A stretch of 10,266 nucleotides of DNA, from NCBI GenBank assembly GCA_028713595.1, contig JAQTNZ010000041.1:1-10266 (forward strand), written 5' to 3'. The stretch comes from Methylovulum sp. Lineage in GTDB: Bacteria > Pseudomonadota > Gammaproteobacteria > Methylococcales > Methylomonadaceae. A program made the position numbers and the translations under genes. The notes under the pieces were generated by a model, which worked only from the letters and a program-made list of their open reading frames with translations, was not told where the DNA came from and did not search any database. Numbering within the stretch: position 1 is the stretch's first letter; every line of letters starts with the position of its first letter. Below, piece after piece: positions 7,194 through 10,266 of the stretch.

Positions 7194-8168
7194 TCATTCG
7201 CCTAAGACACCCGCTATTTCCGCCAAAGCCTCAACATGGGTATCGCTATCATTCAAACACGCAATGTAGCGGTACGCTTGTCCACCCGCTTCCATAAACA
7301 GATGCTTGTTTTCCATGGCGATTTCTTCCAAAGTTTCTAAGCAATCCACGGCAAAGCCAGGGCAGACCATATCCACGGCCCTAACCCCTTGTCCAGGCAA
7401 GGCTTCTAGCGTATCCACACAATAAGGTTTTAGCCATTGTGCCTTACCAAAACGTGATTGGAAGACAATTTGCCAGTCTTTGTCGCTTAAACCCAATTGT
7501 TCGGCTATCAGGGTGGCGGTTTTGTGGCAGTGATGGAAATAGGGGTCGCCCCATTGGGTCAGTTGTTCCGGTAAACCGTGGAACGACATGAGCAGCAACT
7601 CATTTTTGGGTTGCTCACGCCAGGCTTGGCGGATGGATTCGGCGATGGCATTGATGTACGCGCCTTGCTGGTGATAATTGCTGATAAACTGAAAGCTGGG
7701 CAAATGCCGCCATTGGTCCAGTTCCTTGACCAGATCATCATAAATCGAGGCGGTGGTGGTGGACGAATATTGCGGATACAGGGGTAGGACAATGATATGT
7801 TCCACGCCTTGCTCCTTAAAGCCGCGCAATTGGTTAGCAATGGACGGTTCGCCATAACGCATGGCGTAAGTGACGGAGATGGCTTGTCCAGCCAGTTTGG
7901 CCGCGAGCTTTTCGCTTAATTGTCGTGTCAAAAAAGCCAGCGGCGAGCCTTTCTCGGCATCCCAAACTTTTTGATAGGCTTTGGCGGATTTACCCGGGCG
8001 AAATGGCAACACCGCCCCGTGTAGGATCAGCCACCAGATTGGCCTTGGAATATTGACCACCCTTGGATCCCAGAGAAATGCCTTTAAGAACTGTCGGACA
8101 GCACGGACAGTGGGCGCACTGGGCGAACCTAGGTTCGCCAGCAAAACACCTGTTTTCGGGGTGGTCAT
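7194..8168 (-). CDS. hemH: Ferrochelatase
   Basis: 324 aa (E. coli HemH 320). It inserts Fe(II) into protoporphyrin IX in the last step of haem synthesis, in the cytoplasm or at the inner membrane. The N terminus GVLLANLGSP is a family hallmark. The metal-binding, catalytic His197 lies in SFHGLPE, and the conserved acidic motif is CPGFAVDCLETLEEI. LPLYPQYSSTTTAS is the usual substrate-cleft loop. The protein is full length. The ATG at 8168 is served by AGGA within the TAG stop of folE, and only 7 nt separate the two genes, so hemH is most likely transcribed and perhaps translated together with folE. A short Ser-Asp-Thr-rich tail ends the protein. No clear terminator is visible after the stop at 7194. 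Confidence 0.96.
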   Translation of the reverse strand: MTTPKTGVLLANLGSPSAPTVRAVRQFLKAFLWDPRVVNIPRPIWWLILHGAVLPFRPGKSAKAYQKVWDAEKGSPLAFLTRQLSEKLAAKLAGQAISVTYAMRYGEPSIANQLRGFKEQGVEHIIVLPLYPQYSSTTTASIYDDLVKELDQWRHLPSFQFISNYHQQGAYINAIAESIRQAWREQPKNELLLMSFHGLPEQLTQWGDPYFHHCHKTATLIAEQLGLSDKDWQIVFQSRFGKAQWLKPYCVDTLEALPGQGVRAVDMVCPGFAVDCLETLEEIAMENKHLFMEAGGQAYRYIACLNDSDTHVEALAEIAGVLGE

Positions 8169-8175
8169 AGTCTTC

Positions 8176-8727
8176 CTAACGGTTAATCAAATTTAAAAAT
8201 TCGGTACGGGTGCTGATGTGTTGGCGGAAAATGCCGGTCATGACCGATGTGGTCATAACTGAGTTTTGTTTTTCCACCCCACGCATCATCATGCACAAAT
8301 GTTTGGCTTCAATGACCACCGCCACCCCGCGTGCGCCCGTGACTTGCTCGATGGCATCGGCAATCTGTTTGGTGAGCTTTTCTTGAATCTGCAAACGGCG
8401 GGCGTACATATCGACGATACGCGCCACCTTTGACAAGCCCAGCACTTTGCCCTGAGGCAAATAGCCGACATGGCATTTGCCGATAAACGGCAATAAGTGA
8501 TGTTCGCACAAAGAATACAGCTCAATATCTTTGACAATCACCATATCTTCGGTGTCAGCGCTAAAAATGGCCCCGTTCAACACCTCTTCCAAGGTTTTTT
8601 GGTAACCATTATTTAAAAATTTAAACGCCTTCGCTGCCCGTTTGGGGGTATCAACTAAACCCTCACGGCTTAAGTCTTCACCGACCGCTTCGATAATTTT
8701 GGCGAAATGTTCTTCCACGTTGTTCAA
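8176..8727 (-). CDS. folE: GTP cyclohydrolase I (FolE type 1)
   Basis: Up to 183 aa, the short bacterial form (E. coli has 222 aa with an N-terminal extension). It converts GTP to 7,8-dihydroneopterin triphosphate plus formate, the entry to folate and tetrahydropterin synthesis. Zinc ligands are Cys74 and His77 (LCEHHLLPF) and Cys145 (KHLCMMMRG); His76 and His143 match the E. coli catalytic pair His112 and His179. The substrate-binding Gln is in [11 protein letters not shown]. There is no ATG start. The first possible codon after the in-frame stop is TTG at 8727, with its GGGA directly abutting. GTG at 8718 lies 9 nt from the same GGGA and may be the true start, giving 180 aa. It sits 21 nt after dusA (or 30 nt with the GTG start) and 7 nt before hemH. 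Confidence 0.95.
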   Translation of the reverse strand: MNNVEEHFAKIIEAVGEDLSREGLVDTPKRAAKAFKFLNNGYQKTLEEVLNGAIFSADTEDMVIVKDIELYSLCEHHLLPFIGKCHVGYLPQGKVLGLSKVARIVDMYARRLQIQEKLTKQIADAIEQVTGARGVAVVIEAKHLCMMMRGVEKQNSVMTTSVMTGIFRQHISTRTEFLNLINR

Positions 8728-8748
8728 TCCCGTTATAAAAAAAGCTTA

Positions 8749-9741
8749 TCAGTATACATCAGGAACGGTGAATTTTAATGCCTGTAACACCACCGCCTCA
8801 TCCGCGCCCGCTAGGTTGCCCTGCTCGCTAAGGTGCCGCCGCCATCCACGCCCTCCGTATTGGCCGTGGAACAGTCCCAAAATATGCCGCGTAATGCTGT
8901 GTAGGCGTAGGCCATTGCCAAGCTGGGTACTGATGTAAGGCAGCAGGGCATGGACAATTTCGGTGCGGCTTAAGGTGGGGCGGGTATCGCCAAACAGGCG
9001 TTGGTCGGCATCGATCAGCAAAAAAGGATGTTGGTAAACCTCGCGGCCTATCATCACGCCATCCACCTGTTGCAGGATGGTTTCGGCTTGCCCGATAGAT
9101 GTCACACCGCCATTTAATATAATGTCCAAGTGCGGAAAGTCAATTTTAAGCTGGTATACCGTGTCATAACGCAAGGGCGGTATCTCACGGTTTTCTTTTG
9201 GCGATAAGCCGCTTAACCAGGCTTTACGCGCATGAATGATAAAGGTTTGGCAACCTGCGGCAGCGACCGTGCCAATAAAATGCACCAGTTCCGGGTAGGA
9301 GTCTTTATCGTCAATGCCAATACGCGATTTCACCGTAACCGGAATAGCTACGGTTTGGGCCATGGCGGCCACGCATTCCGCCACCAATTCCGGTTCCGCC
9401 ATCAGACAGGCGCCAAAACGCCCGTTCTGGACACGGTCACTGGGGCAACCGACATTCAGGTTAATCTCATCATAGCCGTAATCCTCGGCCATTTTTGCGC
9501 AAACGGCCAACTCGCGGGGGTTGCTGCCGCCCAATTGCAAAGCCAGCGGATGTTCGGCCTGATTAAACTGCAAAAATCGGTGGTGGTCGCCATGTATCAA
9601 CGCCCCTGTCGTGACCATCTCGGTATACAAGATGGCCTGTTGTGAGAGCAGGCGATGGAAATAACGGCAGTGTCGGTCAGTCCAGTCCAGCATCGGCGCA
9701 ACGGATAACGTGCGCGGTGGTTTGTTGTTAATTTCTTTCAT
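8749..9741 (-). CDS. dusA: tRNA-dihydrouridine(20/20a) synthase
   Basis: 330 aa from ATG 9741, equal to the E. coli DusA length. It is a flavoprotein that reduces uridine to dihydrouridine in the tRNA D-loop using NADPH. The sequence shows a TIM-barrel start [16 protein letters not shown] (about 13-28), the catalytic Cys99 in [19 protein letters not shown], the [16 protein letters not shown] block with its conserved His and Arg, the NGGV FMN-binding strand, and [13 protein letters not shown]. The C-terminal helical domain includes [12 protein letters not shown]. An in-frame ATG at 9804 would add 21 Lys-rich residues unlike the family, and that stretch lies in the repeat-bearing DNA beside an integrase remnant, so the shorter start is preferred although no strong ribosome site precedes it. 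dusA heads the dusA-folE-hemH cluster. The 5' end of dusA is a known integration site for phages and islands. Confidence 0.95.
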   Translation of the reverse strand: MKEINNKPPRTLSVAPMLDWTDRHCRYFHRLLSQQAILYTEMVTTGALIHGDHHRFLQFNQAEHPLALQLGGSNPRELAVCAKMAEDYGYDEINLNVGCPSDRVQNGRFGACLMAEPELVAECVAAMAQTVAIPVTVKSRIGIDDKDSYPELVHFIGTVAAAGCQTFIIHARKAWLSGLSPKENREIPPLRYDTVYQLKIDFPHLDIILNGGVTSIGQAETILQQVDGVMIGREVYQHPFLLIDADQRLFGDTRPTLSRTEIVHALLPYISTQLGNGLRLHSITRHILGLFHGQYGGRGWRRHLSEQGNLAGADEAVVLQALKFTVPDVY

Positions 9742-9744
9742 AAA

Positions 9745-9787
9745 TTTTGCTTTATTTACTGTTATTTTGCCGCGTTTTGCTTTATTT
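9745..9787. repeat. 13-bp direct repeat upstream of dusA
   Basis: TTTTGCTTTATTT occurs at 9745-9757 and again, identical, at 9775-9787. The period is 30 bp, about three helical turns, and a further TTTTGC lies between them at 9765-9770. The repeat lies between dusA and the integrase remnant, where arm-type integrase sites or an att boundary are expected. No site has been demonstrated; the AT-rich composition makes chance a real alternative. Confidence 0.5.
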
Positions 9788-9808
9788 TTATAGCCTGTTT
9801 GCATATCG

Positions 9809-9838
9809 AATGCACATCACAAAAAAACAATGTGCATT
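9809..9838. repeat. 9-bp inverted repeat before the integrase remnant
   Basis: AATGCACAT (9809-9817) and ATGTGCATT (9830-9838) are perfect inverted repeats separated by 12 nt, with arm centres 21 bp (two helical turns) apart. The repeat ends just before the GGGGA ribosome site of the integrase fragment. An operator or recombination-directionality site fits this spacing; an RNA hairpin is also possible. Confidence 0.5.
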
Positions 9839-9851
9839 TTGGGGATAAAAT

Positions 9852-10106
9852 ATGGCTAAACCTGAGAAAATAAAGAACAAAAACGGCAAAGTATCTTACC
9901 GCATTTTCGTTAACCGCACAGTGGACGGCCAGCAGGCCAGGGAAAGCAAATCGTTCTCCACCCGCCAACTTGCCATCGATTGCGCGGACAAGCGCAAAAA
10001 AGAAATGGAGCGGGCGGAGGTTCACGGCGAGGAATCGAAAGGGACGATAGCCGAAATCATCGCACGTTACCAAGCCCAATTTGCGCATATACCTCGTCCA
10101 TATTGA
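9852..10106 (+). pseudogene. N-terminal remnant of a tyrosine-recombinase integrase
   Basis: 84 codons and then a stop at 10104-10106. The start ATG has GGGGA (9840-9844) upstream at normal distance, so the 5' end looks intact. Residues 1-60 (for example NKNGKVSYRIFVNRTVDG, then SFSTRQLAIDCADKRKKEME) resemble the arm-binding N-terminal domain of phage and island integrases. Residues 64-75 (GTIAEIIARYQA) look like the start of the core-binding domain. The protein stops after PRPY, before any catalytic region, so the Arg-His-Arg-Tyr residues are absent and it cannot recombine DNA. Full integrases are about 300-400 aa. It lies divergent from and about 110 bp upstream of dusA, a well-known integration hotspot, so it is probably the scar of a lost island or prophage. 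A short standalone DNA-binding protein is a less likely alternative. Confidence 0.75.
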
Positions 10107-10123
10107 AAGCAGTAGTTTCAATA
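10101..10123 (+). repeat. Hairpin at the end of the integrase remnant
   Basis: TATTGAAA (10101-10108) and TTTCAATA (10116-10123) are perfect 8-bp inverted repeats with a 7-nt loop, overlapping the stop codon of the integrase fragment. No T-run follows. It may mark the deletion junction or act as a weak transcript end. Confidence 0.4.
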
Positions 10124-10164
10124 AATCATGGCTCTATATGGGTTTTAGGGTCTTTTGGGCATTG

Positions 10165-10266
10165 ACAATATAGCAGCCATAAAACTACCCGTCATTCCGG
10201 CATGGATTGCCGGAATGACGGGTATTTTGACGGTCGTAGTGCTTATATTGGTTCGCCGTATATTGT
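10165..10266. repeat. Candidate MITE-like or dispersed palindromic repeat with a 17-bp hairpin
   Basis: TACCCGTCATTCCGGCA (10186-10202) and its exact reverse complement (10208-10224) form a perfect 17-bp stem around a 5-nt TGGAT loop. Outside it, ACAATATA (10165-10172) is matched by TATATTGT (10259-10266), an 8-bp outer inverted pair that reaches the window edge. TCATTCCGG/CCGGAATGA cores like this occur in abundant intergenic palindromes of proteobacteria. TTTTG follows the inner stem, so it could also stop transcription. I see no gene in 10107-10266. Confidence 0.55.

Noticed and set aside
10161..10266. Promoter from TTGACA (10162-10167) or TTGACG (10227-10232)
   Set aside because: No -10-like hexamer lies at 15-19 nt from either, and no gene follows within the window.
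1..10266. CRISPR arrays, tRNA or rRNA genes
   Set aside because: No regularly spaced repeats with unique spacers, cloverleaf-like segments or rRNA-like conserved stretches were seen on reading both strands.

Overview
This window looks like chromosomal DNA of a gammaproteobacterium. Pgi, GmhA, HldE, HldD, HemH and DusA all align closely, from memory, with their E. coli counterparts in length and motifs. ADP-heptose biosynthesis implies a Gram-negative cell that makes heptose-containing lipopolysaccharide. Two periplasmic proteins at the left edge, one His/Met/Asp-rich and one with a predicted N-terminal histidine, would suit a copper-using lineage such as the Methylococcales. That assignment is a guess and was not tested.

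Layout, left to right. (1) 1-818, minus strand: the first 41 codons of a small secreted His/Met-rich protein with a good promoter, and upstream of it a 197-aa exported protein with one C-terminal membrane anchor. (2) 819-1091: a divergent intergenic region with a hairpin at 940-976 and an extended -10 element before pgi. (3) 1092-5855, plus strand: pgi, gmhA, hldE and hldD. Pgi interconverts glucose-6-P and fructose-6-P. GmhA turns sedoheptulose-7-P into D-glycero-D-manno-heptose-7-P. HldE phosphorylates and then adenylylates the heptose. HldD epimerises ADP-heptose for the LPS inner core. GmhB, the 1,7-bisphosphate phosphatase, is not in the window. hldE and hldD overlap by 4 nt, and a possible attenuator lies between gmhA and hldE. 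(4) 5954-7048, minus strand: an AT-richer, Trp-rich 364-aa protein with Kelch-like repeats and unknown function, preceded by a perfect 6+2+6 palindrome. (5) 7194-9741, minus strand: a tight dusA-folE-hemH cluster for tRNA dihydrouridine synthesis, GTP cyclohydrolase I and ferrochelatase. (6) 9742-10266: a decayed mobile-element junction next to dusA. It holds a 13-bp direct repeat, a 9-bp inverted repeat, the N-terminal stub of a tyrosine-recombinase integrase, and a non-coding tail with a perfect 17-bp hairpin that may belong to a dispersed repeat or MITE.

Most of the window is core metabolism. The parts worth a second look are the putative copper-site periplasmic pair, two substitutions in the substrate-phosphate loops of Pgi, the uncharacterised Kelch-like protein, and the dusA integration scar with its repeats. 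I did not find a convincing complete new system.
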